The notes under the pieces: generated by a model
The model's input: the letters and a program-made list of their open reading frames with translations, nothing else
Databases searched by the model: none
What the model was told of the DNA's origin: nothing
Shown: piece by piece, positions 1 to 8,115 of the stretch
How the letters are laid out: each line of letters begins with the position of its first letter
How positions within the stretch are numbered: the stretch's first letter is position 1
Program-made: the position numbers and the translations under genes
Origin: Glycocaulis profundi
Lineage (GTDB): Bacteria > Pseudomonadota > Alphaproteobacteria > Caulobacterales > Maricaulaceae
DNA: 64,000 bases
Assembly (NCBI GenBank): GCA_007050995.1
Contig: VJOU01000010.1
Coordinates: 1-64,000 of the forward strand
Direction: 5' to 3'

Positions 1-331
1 CCTCGGCCGGCGTGTCCGCGGCGGCGGGCGTCTGCGCGGCGGCGGGCGCACGGCCGCCGTCCAGCGCGTCGAGACGCGCCCCGGCCTGCTCCAGCTCCTC
101 GATCAGGGAGTGCTGGCCCGATTTCAGCTCATGGATTTCGGTCTCGAACCGTCGGCGCTCCTCGGCGCGGGCGACCCCGGCATGGACCTGCCCCGCGATC
201 AGGAAGATCACCGCGCCCGTCATCCACGCCAGACCCGAGCCCATCAGGCCCAGCCGGTCGAAGGCCAGCGCGGCGACGATGGCGAGGGTGGCGTAGGTCA
301 GCACCACCAGCAGATCCGTGGCGCGCGGCAT
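1..331 (-). CDS. N-terminal fragment of a membrane-anchored coiled-coil protein (possibly TipF-like)
   Basis: The reading frame starts at the ATG complementary to 329-331 and runs off the left edge, so only about 110 residues are visible. It begins MPRATDLLVV. Two hydrophobic segments lie at about residues 5-23 and 29-47. A Glu/Arg/Leu-rich stretch likely to form a coiled coil follows (about 55-90), then an Ala/Pro-rich linker. Two N-terminal membrane helices, a coiled coil and a linker is the arrangement of TipF-like EAL proteins of Caulobacter relatives. The catalytic part is outside the window, so this is only a suggestion. It could be any membrane protein with this topology. Confidence 0.5.
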   Translation of the reverse strand, partial: MPRATDLLVVLTYATLAIVAALAFDRLGLMGSGLAWMTGAVIFLIAGQVHAGVARAEERRRFETEIHELKSGQHSLIEELEQAGARLDALDGGRAPAAAQTPAAADTPAE

Positions 332-421
332 GCGGCCCCCTTGTCCAGCCCGGCGCGAATCACACGCCTTCGGCGCGAGGATAGGCCGCTTCGCGCGCGG
401 GCTTAAGCCTTGAAACGACAA

Positions 422-448
422 AGCCCCGCGGGGATGTCCCGCGGGGCT
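422..448 (-). terminator. Hairpin terminator downstream of the OmpA-family gene
   Basis: An 11-bp GC-rich stem (AGCCCCGCGGG and its complement) around a 5-nt loop lies about 25 bp past the stop codon of the OmpA-family gene. Read on the minus strand it is followed by a short T-rich stretch (TTTGT). Confidence 0.6.
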
Positions 449-471
449 CGTCTCAGGCTTGCGCGTATCGC

Positions 472-1128
472 CTAGCTGGCGGTGTGCGGCGCGATGCGCA
501 CTTCCACGCGGCGGTTCTGGGCGCGGCCGCCATCGGTGTCGTTCGACGCGACGGGGGCGTCGGGGCCCATGCCGGTGATGAAGAAGCGGCGACCGTCCAC
601 GCCCTGCTGCTGCAGGTACTGCGCGACCGCGGTCGCCCGTTCCGCAGACAGGCGCATGTTCAGATCGCGCGGGCCGGTGGAGTCGGTGTGGCCGATCACG
701 TCCACATAGGTGGCCGGATAGGTGCCCAGCACGTCGGCCACGTCGTTCAGGATCGGGAAGAAGTTCGGCTCGATCCGCGACTGGCCGGTGGCGAAGGTCA
801 CGTTGCCGGGCATGACCAGATACAGGTCTTCGCCCTGGCGGCGCACGGTGACGCCCGAACCGCGCAGGCGCTCGCGCATTTCGCGCTCCTGACGGTCCAT
901 GTAATTGCCGGCGGCGCCGCCCGCGAGGGCGCCGATGCCCGCGCCGATCAGCGCGTTGCGGCGGTCGTCGCCGCCCGCCAAGGTGCCCAGCGCGGCGCCC
1001 GCGAGCGCGCCGCCGAGCGCGCCGGTGCCGGTGCGGTTCTGGGTGACGTTGCCGTACTGGTCGGTGGTGGTGCAGGCCGCGGCCAGGCCGATGGCCATGG
1101 CGGCGACAATGAGGGTGCGGAAGATCAT
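472..1128 (-). CDS. OmpA-family outer-membrane lipoprotein with glycine-zipper domain
   Basis: Protein of 218 residues. The start at 1128 is preferred over an upstream in-frame ATG at 1251 because AGGAGT sits just upstream and the protein then begins with a lipoprotein signal peptide ending LAAAC (lipobox Cys about residue 19). A glycine-zipper segment of alternating Gly/Ala repeats follows (about residues 36-76). The C-terminal OmpA domain contains IGHTDSTG, LSAERA and NRRVEV, the peptidoglycan-binding signature. Expected role: tethering the outer membrane to peptidoglycan, as in YiaD/Pal-like proteins. The gene stands alone on this strand between two hairpins. Confidence 0.85.
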   Translation of the reverse strand: MIFRTLIVAAMAIGLAAACTTTDQYGNVTQNRTGTGALGGALAGAALGTLAGGDDRRNALIGAGIGALAGGAAGNYMDRQEREMRERLRGSGVTVRRQGEDLYLVMPGNVTFATGQSRIEPNFFPILNDVADVLGTYPATYVDVIGHTDSTGPRDLNMRLSAERATAVAQYLQQQGVDGRRFFITGMGPDAPVASNDTDGGRAQNRRVEVRIAPHTAS

Positions 1129-1286
1129 GTCCGTGACTCCTGGTCCGAATTCGTTAGCGGGGACCGGCGTCTGCCTTCCGGATTCGTCCCCCGTCACACA
1201 CGTTAACGCAGTCCGGGCATGAACGCTCCCTGAACGCGTTCGTTCCGCCACATTTCCCCAGACGCGGAATCTTCATGCGCGCGCTC

Positions 1287-1315
1287 TTGACGCTGGATCG
1301 CCCCGAGCCTAACTC
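1287..1315 (+). promoter_or_regulatory. Candidate groESL promoter
   Basis: TTGACG at 1287-1292 and TAACTC at 1310-1315 are separated by 17 bp and lie just upstream of the CIRCE element and about 95 bp upstream of groES. The -35 is good and the -10 is weak. I could not fit a sigma-32 type promoter with normal spacing here. Confidence 0.35.
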
Positions 1316-1322
1316 GAAGCTG

Positions 1323-1349
1323 TTGGCAGCCGGGGCCAGCGAGTGCTAA
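1323..1349. promoter_or_regulatory. CIRCE operator (HrcA binding site)
   Basis: TTGGCAGCC, 9 nt, GAGTGCTAA. The right arm matches the CIRCE consensus (TTAGCACTC-N9-GAGTGCTAA) exactly and the left arm matches 6 of 9, with the canonical 9-nt spacer. It lies 61 bp upstream of groES. By family knowledge the repressor HrcA binds here and is recycled by GroEL. hrcA itself is not in the window. Confidence 0.85.
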
Positions 1350-1410
1350 CGGCTCGGCCGCCAGACATTCTTTTCAAGGGCAATCCGCTCAATCGATGGA
1401 GTCAGACGCG

Positions 1411-1698
1411 ATGAAATTTCGTCCTCTGCATGACCGCGTTCTCGTGAAGCGCGTCGAGGAAGAAGCCAAGACCAAGGGCGGGATTATCATTCCCGACACC
1501 GCCAAGGAAAAGCCCCAGGAGGGCGAGGTGGTCGCGGTCGGCGGCGGCGCGATCAAAGATGACGGCGGCGTGCGCGCGCTGGACGTGAAAGCTGGCGACC
1601 GCATCCTGTTCGGCAAATGGTCGGGCACCGAGGTGACCGTGGACGGTCAGGATCTCCTCATCATGAAGGAATCCGACATCCTGGGCATCGTCGGCTGA
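1411..1698 (+). CDS. groES: Co-chaperonin GroES
   Basis: 95 residues, the normal GroES length. It begins [14 protein letters not shown] and contains the mobile-loop region ([20 protein letters not shown]) and the C-terminal [10 protein letters not shown]. The start at 1411 is chosen because family members begin at this methionine and GGAG lies about 8 nt upstream; an upstream in-frame ATG at 1396 would add five non-conserved residues. The protein forms the heptameric lid of the GroEL chamber in the cytoplasm. It is followed after 50 bp by groEL and preceded by CIRCE, so the pair is a heat-shock operon. Confidence 0.97.
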   Translation: MKFRPLHDRVLVKRVEEEAKTKGGIIIPDTAKEKPQEGEVVAVGGGAIKDDGGVRALDVKAGDRILFGKWSGTEVTVDGQDLLIMKESDILGIVG

Positions 1699-1733
1699 AC
1701 GCCGGTTCCCTTCCGCACACCCTGCACAATTGA

Positions 1734-3395
<1,662 letters not shown>

Positions 3396-3421
3396 GTCCA
3401 GCCACTCAGGCTCAAGACCGG

Positions 3422-3455
3422 AAAGGGCGGCCCTCGGGCCGCCCTTTTCTTTTGG
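3422..3455 (+). terminator. Rho-independent terminator of groESL
   Basis: An 11-bp stem (AAAGGGCGGCC and complement) with a short loop is followed by TTTTCTTTT, 27 bp past the groEL stop codon. Confidence 0.85.
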
Positions 3456-3470
3456 CTGTCATACCGCAAC

Positions 3471-3547
3471 CGGGCCGAAGCCCCGCAAGCGCGACTGCGC
3501 GCCCGCGCCCATGCGCGGAACCGACCGAGCGGAGCGAGGAAGGACAA
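3471..3547 (+). repeat. Dispersed modular repeat, copy A
   Basis: One of eight copies of an intergenic repeat here called R1. The core shared with other copies is GCAAGCGCGACTGCGCGCCC, then GCCCATGCGCGGAACCGACC, then GAGCGGAGCGAGG and GGACA. It lies between the groEL terminator and the next gene. It matches copy B at 7310-7387 almost base for base. Confidence 0.8.
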
Positions 3548-3645
3548 GAAATACTTCCCCCACCTCTCCCACATTTAATTCTCCCGGCACCTCCCGGTAA
3601 GGCTGAACCCGCTCAACTGAGCGCGGATCACAAGGGAGGCAGACC

Positions 3646-4554
3646 ATGACCCGATTTCTCGCAGCCGCCGCCGCGGCCCCGCTCCTGCTCGCCGCAGGGG
3701 CGTCCGCTCAGGACGATCTGGACGGCGCAGAAGAACGCGAGCGCGTGCTCATCATCAATGGCGAGCGCATGGAGGTGGGCGACGGCGAGGCTGCGTCCGA
3801 CATCATCGAGCGCGCGCTGAACGCGGACCGTCCGGGCCGCTTCATCATCTCCATGGGCCCCGGCGACGGCGAGGCGTGGAGCGATGCCGACCGCGAGGCC
3901 TTCGCCGAAGCCATGCGCCATCTTGGCGACACGCTGGCGCATCTCGAGATGCCCGGCCCTGACGGCCTGCGCTTCGCCTGGAGCGACATGGGCGGCGACT
4001 GGAGCGGGCTCAGCGAAGAGCGCGTCGCGGAAATCCGCGCCCGGGCCGATCAGGCGCGCGAGCGCGGCATGGCCGCCGCGATGGACGGCGAGCGCATGCG
4101 CCTGATCGGCCTGCGCGCCGGACTGTCGGGCATGGAGGGCGGGCTGCGCGGCATTGAGCGCGCGCTGGAGCGCGGCTGGACCGAGGACGCGGACGGACGG
4201 CGGGAGCTGACCGACGAAGAGCGCGCCGACCTCGAAGCCGCGCGCGACGATCTTTCCCAGAAGCTCGAGGAATTCCGCGCCGAGCATGGCGCCGCGCTGG
4301 ATCTGGCCTCGGGCGACCGCCGCCGGGAGGTGCGCGTGAGACGGTCCGCAGCGGCGGACGCGGACACGGACGCCAGACGGCGCGGCCGGTCCGGATCGCG
4401 CGACATCCACGTCATCCAGCGCGACGGGACCACCCGGGTCTGGATCGACGGGCGCGAACTGGAGGGCGAGGAGCTTGACGAGTGGCTGGCGTCCGACGAA
4501 GCGAACCTGCCTGAGCCGCCCGCTGTCCCCGAGCCGCCCCGTCCGCCGCGGTGA
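3646..4554 (+). CDS. Secreted acidic protein of unknown function
   Basis: 302 residues, preceded by AGGGAGG at good spacing. An N-terminal signal peptide (MTRFLAAAAAAPLLLAAGASA) predicts export. The mature part is strongly charged, with a helical stretch of Glu/Asp/Arg-rich repeats about residues 120-215, an Arg-rich linker, a short C-terminal segment (TRVWIDGRELEG, about 265-275) and a Pro-rich tail. I do not recognise a family. The arrangement resembles secreted products seen next to periplasmic sensor systems, but nothing here supports a specific role. It is monocistronic, ending at a hairpin shared with the convergent hisS. Confidence 0.75.
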   Translation: MTRFLAAAAAAPLLLAAGASAQDDLDGAEERERVLIINGERMEVGDGEAASDIIERALNADRPGRFIISMGPGDGEAWSDADREAFAEAMRHLGDTLAHLEMPGPDGLRFAWSDMGGDWSGLSEERVAEIRARADQARERGMAAAMDGERMRLIGLRAGLSGMEGGLRGIERALERGWTEDADGRRELTDEERADLEAARDDLSQKLEEFRAEHGAALDLASGDRRREVRVRRSAAADADTDARRRGRSGSRDIHVIQRDGTTRVWIDGRELEGEELDEWLASDEANLPEPPAVPEPPRPPR

Positions 4555-4565
4555 GCACAAAAAAT

Positions 4566-4589
4566 GCCCGGCGTCCGAGGACGCCGGGC
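4566..4589. terminator. Hairpin between convergent genes
   Basis: A nearly 11-bp inverted repeat (GCCCGGCGTCC / GGACGCCGGGC) with a tight loop lies 11 bp after the stop of the secreted protein and 150 bp past the end of hisS on the other strand. There is only a weak T run, so it may work in either direction. Confidence 0.5.
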
Positions 4590-4739
4590 GAATCTTGGTT
4601 GGTCGATTAAGAGACGCCTCCTCCCCAGAGGCACCGCTTAGAGACAAGACGGTCAGGCCCTGTCTGGATTGAAGCTTGGACTCAAGAGCGAAGGGGCGTC
4701 AACCCCCTCGGCGCGCTCAATTTTCGCCAATGACAGCGT

Positions 4740-6260
4740 TCAGTGCCCGGACAGACGCCGTTTCAGCTCATCCGCCAGCACGCCGCGCTCGACGGTGAAC
4801 TGCTGCTTCTGGGCCTTCCATTCCTCGCGGTCGGTCATGGCCTCGGCGAGCTCGGCGCCCAGCTTGAGGTCTTTCACCGTCGCCACGCCCTGCTCGCGCT
4901 CTTCAGAGCCCACTATGACCGCGAAGGCGGCCTCCCGGCGGTCGGCGTATTTGAGCTGCTTGCCCATATTCCCCCCGCCCACGAAGGCCTCCGCCCGCAG
5001 GCCCGCGGCGCGCAGCTCGGCGGCGATGGCGAAATACTCCGCCATCTGGTCCTTCTCCGGCGCGATCACGATGACGAGAGGATCGGCGTCCGCCGCGTCC
5101 AGACGGCCCAGCGCGCTCAGGGCCGCGGCGAAGCGGCTGACCCCGAAGCTGAACCCGGTCGCGGGCACGGCCTGCCCGGTGAAGCGGGCGACCAGATCGT
5201 CATACCGCCCGCCGGAGGCCACCGAGCCGAACTGCATCGGGCTGCCGTCGGGATAGGTGGGGGTGGCCAGCAGCTCGGTCTCGAACACCGGCCCGGTGTA
5301 ATAGCCCAGCCCTCGGACAACACTGGTGTCAAAATTCCAAGCTTTGGGGTTAATCTTGATCGCATTCAAAATCGAGGCTATTTCCTGAAGAGCCTCTAAA
5401 CCCTTTCGAGAGGTTTCGTTGAATCCTTGATAGTTAAACATATAGTCAATGTCGTTAGTATAATTTACATTAGAAATATATCCATCCCTGTAATTATTTT
5501 CATTATAAAAACTTAAATCTTTAGATAGCTCAAGAAAATTCAAGACCATATAACTTTGATTTTTACTCAGCCCCGCCCCTTCAGTGAAGTCACCGCTCTC
5601 GTCCCTGCGCCCCGCGCCCAGCAGCATCTCCACACCTTCAAGGCCCAGCCGATCAAGCTTATCGATCGCGCGCAGTACACGCATTCGGCTCTCCATCGAA
5701 GCCGCGCCCAGGCTTTCCAGCACCCCGTCCAGCAGGCGACGGTCATTGACCTTGACCACGAACTCGTCCGGCTGCAGCCCCGCGGCCGACATCACTTCGA
5801 CAGCCAGCGCGATCATCTCCGCGTCCGCCGCCGGTCCCGGCGCCCCCACGGAGTCCGCGTCGCACTGGACGAACTGGCGGAAGCGGCCCGGCCCGGGCTT
5901 CTCGTTGCGCCACACCTCGCCGAACTGATAGCGGCGGAAGGGCTTGGTCAGATCCTGAAAATTCTCTGCCGCGAAGCGGGCCAGCGGCGCGGTCAGGTCG
6001 TAGCGCAGCGCCATCCACTGGCCGTCATCGTCGGTCAGCGCGAACACGCCCTCGTTGGGCCGCTCCTCGTCGGGCAGGAACTTGCCCAGCGCGTCGGCGT
6101 ATTCGAAGGCGGGCGTCTCCAGCGGCTCGAAGCCCCAGCGCTCATAGACCGCGGACGCCGCGCTCACCAGCGCGCGCTCGGCGCGGATCACGCCCGCGTC
6201 GCGGTCTTCGAAACCGCGCGGGCGGCGGGCCTTGGGCTTGAAGGTCTTGGTCTTGGCCAT
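4740..6260 (-). CDS. hisS: Histidine--tRNA ligase with a mosaic central region
   Basis: 506 residues. Class II synthetase motif 2 (FGEVWRNEKPGPGRFRQF, about 113-130), the histidine-A motif (VRGLGYYTGPVFE, about 315-327), motif 3 (ATGFSFGVSRF, about 367-377) and a C-terminal anticodon-binding domain (from about 395) are all present, so the enzyme should be active. It charges tRNA-His with histidine in the cytoplasm. Oddly, residues about 231-311, between motif 2 and the histidine-A motif, are encoded by AT-rich DNA with low-GC codon use. This part is rich in Asn, Tyr, Ile and Lys and looks longer than I recall from other alphaproteobacterial HisRS. The frame is open throughout. Confidence 0.95.
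   Translation of the reverse strand: MAKTKTFKPKARRPRGFEDRDAGVIRAERALVSAASAVYERWGFEPLETPAFEYADALGKFLPDEERPNEGVFALTDDDGQWMALRYDLTAPLARFAAENFQDLTKPFRRYQFGEVWRNEKPGPGRFRQFVQCDADSVGAPGPAADAEMIALAVEVMSAAGLQPDEFVVKVNDRRLLDGVLESLGAASMESRMRVLRAIDKLDRLGLEGVEMLLGAGRRDESGDFTEGAGLSKNQSYMVLNFLELSKDLSFYNENNYRDGYISNVNYTNDIDYMFNYQGFNETSRKGLEALQEIASILNAIKINPKAWNFDTSVVRGLGYYTGPVFETELLATPTYPDGSPMQFGSVASGGRYDDLVARFTGQAVPATGFSFGVSRFAAALSALGRLDAADADPLVIVIAPEKDQMAEYFAIAAELRAAGLRAEAFVGGGNMGKQLKYADRREAAFAVIVGSEEREQGVATVKDLKLGAELAEAMTDREEWKAQKQQFTVERGVLADELKRRLSGH
5328..5570 (-). other. AT-rich in-frame segment inside hisS
   Basis: The composition changes abruptly. By my count 5461-5520 contains only 11 G/C in 60 bases, while the flanking hisS sequence is strongly GC-rich. 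The segment spans 81 codons in frame. Its last third (GLEALQEIASILN) still resembles the normal HisRS sequence leading to the histidine-A motif, so it looks like a divergent homologous block rather than an unrelated insertion. I saw no intein splice motifs, start codon structure or terminal repeats at its edges. Confidence 0.85.
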
Positions 6261-6386
6261 GGGAGCGCCTTGTCGGATTTTGTCGAAAGTTTCGAGGTCC
6301 GCCCGGACTTAGCCCCCCGCCCCCGCCCGATCAAGCGGCCCGGCCCTTGCAGATCAGCCCCCGACCCTGAACCGAAGGAGGCTTTC

Positions 6387-6809
6387 ATGAGCCGTTTCGC
6401 GACACTTCTCGTCCTGGCCTGCGCCATCATGGCCGCCGAGCCCGCCAGCGCCAGCGACGTCCACGCCTTCGCCCAGCGCGCCGACGCGCTGAAAGACGAG
6501 GCCATGACCCGTTCGGGCGCGACCCTCAGCGTCGCCGAGCCGGGCGATTTCGAGGCGGACGTGGCCGCCTTCATCACCGAGGCCCGCACGCTGGCCAACA
6601 CCCTGTCCGAGCACGGCGCGCCGTCCGATCTGCCCTGCATCTTCCGCGGCATGGCCGAGGACGCCGAATACCGTCTGGGCCGTCTGGGCGACGGCGACGA
6701 CGCGGAGGACTATTACGAGCTCGGCGCCCTGTTCGACGAGGCCGCCCAGATCGCCCGCTCCCCCGACACCGGCATGTACATCCCCCTGCCCTGCCCGGCG
6801 GCGGGGTGA
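6387..6809 (+). CDS. Small secreted protein of unknown function
   Basis: 140 residues starting at an ATG preceded by GAAGGAGG. The signal peptide is MSRFATLLVLACAIMAAEPASA with cleavage about residue 22. The mature part is mainly helical, with two cysteines (in LPCIFRG and LPCPAAG) that could form a disulfide. Acidic residues are frequent. I do not recognise a family. It lies 126 bp from the divergent hisS start and is followed after 72 bp by a lipoprotein gene on the same strand. Confidence 0.7.
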   Translation: MSRFATLLVLACAIMAAEPASASDVHAFAQRADALKDEAMTRSGATLSVAEPGDFEADVAAFITEARTLANTLSEHGAPSDLPCIFRGMAEDAEYRLGRLGDGDDAEDYYELGALFDEAAQIARSPDTGMYIPLPCPAAG

Positions 6810-6881
6810 TCCCGGTCCGGTTCCGGTTGACCCCCTTATGGTGAACGCCTTCAATGAAGGCCACGGACAGGAGGGGGCAGC

Positions 6882-7262
6882 ATGAAACACGCATTCACCG
6901 CCGCGGCCGCGGGGCTGGCCGCCGTGTCGCTCGGCGCCTGCATGAGCATGGACAACCCTGAACTCGTGCAGCCCGGCCAGCCGGTCAGCGCCATCGTGGT
7001 CGCCAACGCCACCGACGAACCCGTCATCGAAATCCTGATCGGCCGGTGCGAGGACCGCTTCATGGGCGGCCCCGATTACGGGTTCGACCGCCTCGAGGGC
7101 CGCCTGCGCCCCGGCGAGAGCCGCAGCTTCCCCGCCTCCCCCGGCTGCTACAATCTGCGCGCCCTGGTGGGCGGCGGGCTGATCCTGGGGCCGGGCGAAC
7201 GCTTCACGACGCTCAATGTCGGCGCAGACCAGCCGGCAGTCTGGGCGATCCCGCAGCGTTGA
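6882..7262 (+). CDS. Small lipoprotein of unknown function
   Basis: 126 residues with a lipoprotein signal: MKHAFTAAAAGLAAVSLGAC, lipobox SLGAC with Cys20. AGGAGGGGGC sits upstream. The mature domain looks like a small beta-sandwich, with strands such as VSAIVVANATDEPVIEILIG and a CYNLRALVG motif. Three cysteines follow the lipidated one. I do not recognise a family. Terminator and repeat sequences follow. Location by signal: outer or inner membrane, facing the periplasm. Confidence 0.7.
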   Translation: MKHAFTAAAAGLAAVSLGACMSMDNPELVQPGQPVSAIVVANATDEPVIEILIGRCEDRFMGGPDYGFDRLEGRLRPGESRSFPASPGCYNLRALVGGGLILGPGERFTTLNVGADQPAVWAIPQR

Positions 7263-7309
7263 GCGCCTGCGGCCGGTTTGCCGTGAACGGGGAAGAAAAA
7301 ACAGAAGAC

Positions 7310-7387
7310 CGGGCCGCGAGGCCCGCAAGCGCGACCGCGCGCCCGCGCCCATGCGCGGAACCGACCGAGCGGAGCGAGGGAGGACAA
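7310..7387 (+). repeat. Dispersed modular repeat, copy B
   Basis: R1 copy with modules GGGCCGCGAGGCCC, GCAAGCGCGACCGCGCGCCC, GCCCATGCGCGGAACCGACC, GAGCGGAGCGAGGG and AGGACA. It lies between a plus-strand lipoprotein gene and the terminator of a minus-strand redoxin gene, a convergent position. It is the cleanest copy and a useful reference. Confidence 0.85.
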
Positions 7388-7390
7388 AGA

Positions 7391-7418
7391 AAAGGGCGGC
7401 CCGCCGGGGCCGCCCTTT
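7391..7418 (-). terminator. Terminator of the redoxin-dsbD operon
   Basis: An 11-bp stem (AAAGGGCGGCC / GGCCGCCCTTT) is followed on the minus strand by TTTTCTTTG. It lies 22 bp beyond the redoxin stop codon and could also stop plus-strand transcription. Confidence 0.8.
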
Positions 7419-7440
7419 CCTGTTCCAGCTTTGGAAAATC

Positions 7441-8115
7441 CTAGCTGTGTTCGGTGTATTTCACCGAACAGCCGTAAGGCTGGGTCTCGGGGACGGACAC
7501 GTCCTCGCCCGCCTGGACCTGAGCCAGGGCGTCGGCGAAGTGCTCGACCGGGGCCGGATCGCCCTCGCGCGGGCGGGGCTGGTCGTCGATGCCGCCGGCA
7601 TAGCGCAGCACGCCTTCGCCATCGATGACGTACATGTGCGGGGTGGTCGCGGCGTGATAGGCGCGGCCGACATCGCTGGTCTCGTCGATCAGCACGTGGG
7701 CGGGGGCGGAACCGCGCTCGTCATTGAGCTCGATGGCGCGCTCGCCCGAGACATGGCCCTGGGTGCCGGGGATCGAGGAGATCACCTGCAGCCACACCAC
7801 GTCGTTCTCGGCGGCGTCGGCCTGCAGGCCGGGGATGTAGCCGCTGTCATAGTGGCGGACCACGAAGGGGCAGTCATGGTTGGTCCATTCCAGCACCACC
7901 GTCTGACCTTCGAAATCAGACAGCGAGACGGTGTCGCCGGTGGCGGTGGTTGCGGTGAAGCCCGGCGCGGCGTCGCCCGGGATCGGCGGCTCGCCGGTGG
8001 GCTCCTGTGCGCGGGCGTTGCCCGCGAGGGCGGCGGCGCCGATGGCGGCGGCCGCGACGAGCGCGCTGGCGGTCATCAGGGCGCGGCGGGAAATCGAAAG
8101 GGTCTGGGTTTTCAT
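7441..8115 (-). CDS. Exported redoxin (peroxiredoxin/thioredoxin-like)
   Basis: 224 residues. The N terminus has a twin-arginine style signal (SRRALM followed by a hydrophobic stretch ending NARA), so folded export by Tat is likely. The body is an AhpC/TSA-type thioredoxin fold: PGFTATTATGDTVSLSDF, then a single active-site cysteine in TNHDCPFV (T-x-x-x-C, as in peroxiredoxins). A second cysteine near the C terminus (PYGCSV) could resolve. Its ATG overlaps the stop of the upstream dsbD gene by 4 bp (8112-8115). This suggests that the membrane transporter delivers electrons to this protein, as known for ScsB-type transporters and envelope peroxiredoxins in Caulobacter relatives. Confidence 0.85.
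   Translation of the reverse strand: MKTQTLSISRRALMTASALVAAAAIGAAALAGNARAQEPTGEPPIPGDAAPGFTATTATGDTVSLSDFEGQTVVLEWTNHDCPFVVRHYDSGYIPGLQADAAENDVVWLQVISSIPGTQGHVSGERAIELNDERGSAPAHVLIDETSDVGRAYHAATTPHMYVIDGEGVLRYAGGIDDQPRPREGDPAPVEHFADALAQVQAGEDVSVPETQPYGCSVKYTEHS

Noticed and set aside
1286-1307. Sigma-32 heat-shock promoter before groES
   Set aside because: CTTGAC and CCCCGA are both present but only about 9 bp apart, too close for the 13-15 bp spacing of sigma-32 promoters.
5328-5570. Intein or mobile intron inside hisS
   Set aside because: No splice-junction residues, no endonuclease domain, far too short for an intein, and the end of the block aligns with ordinary HisRS sequence.
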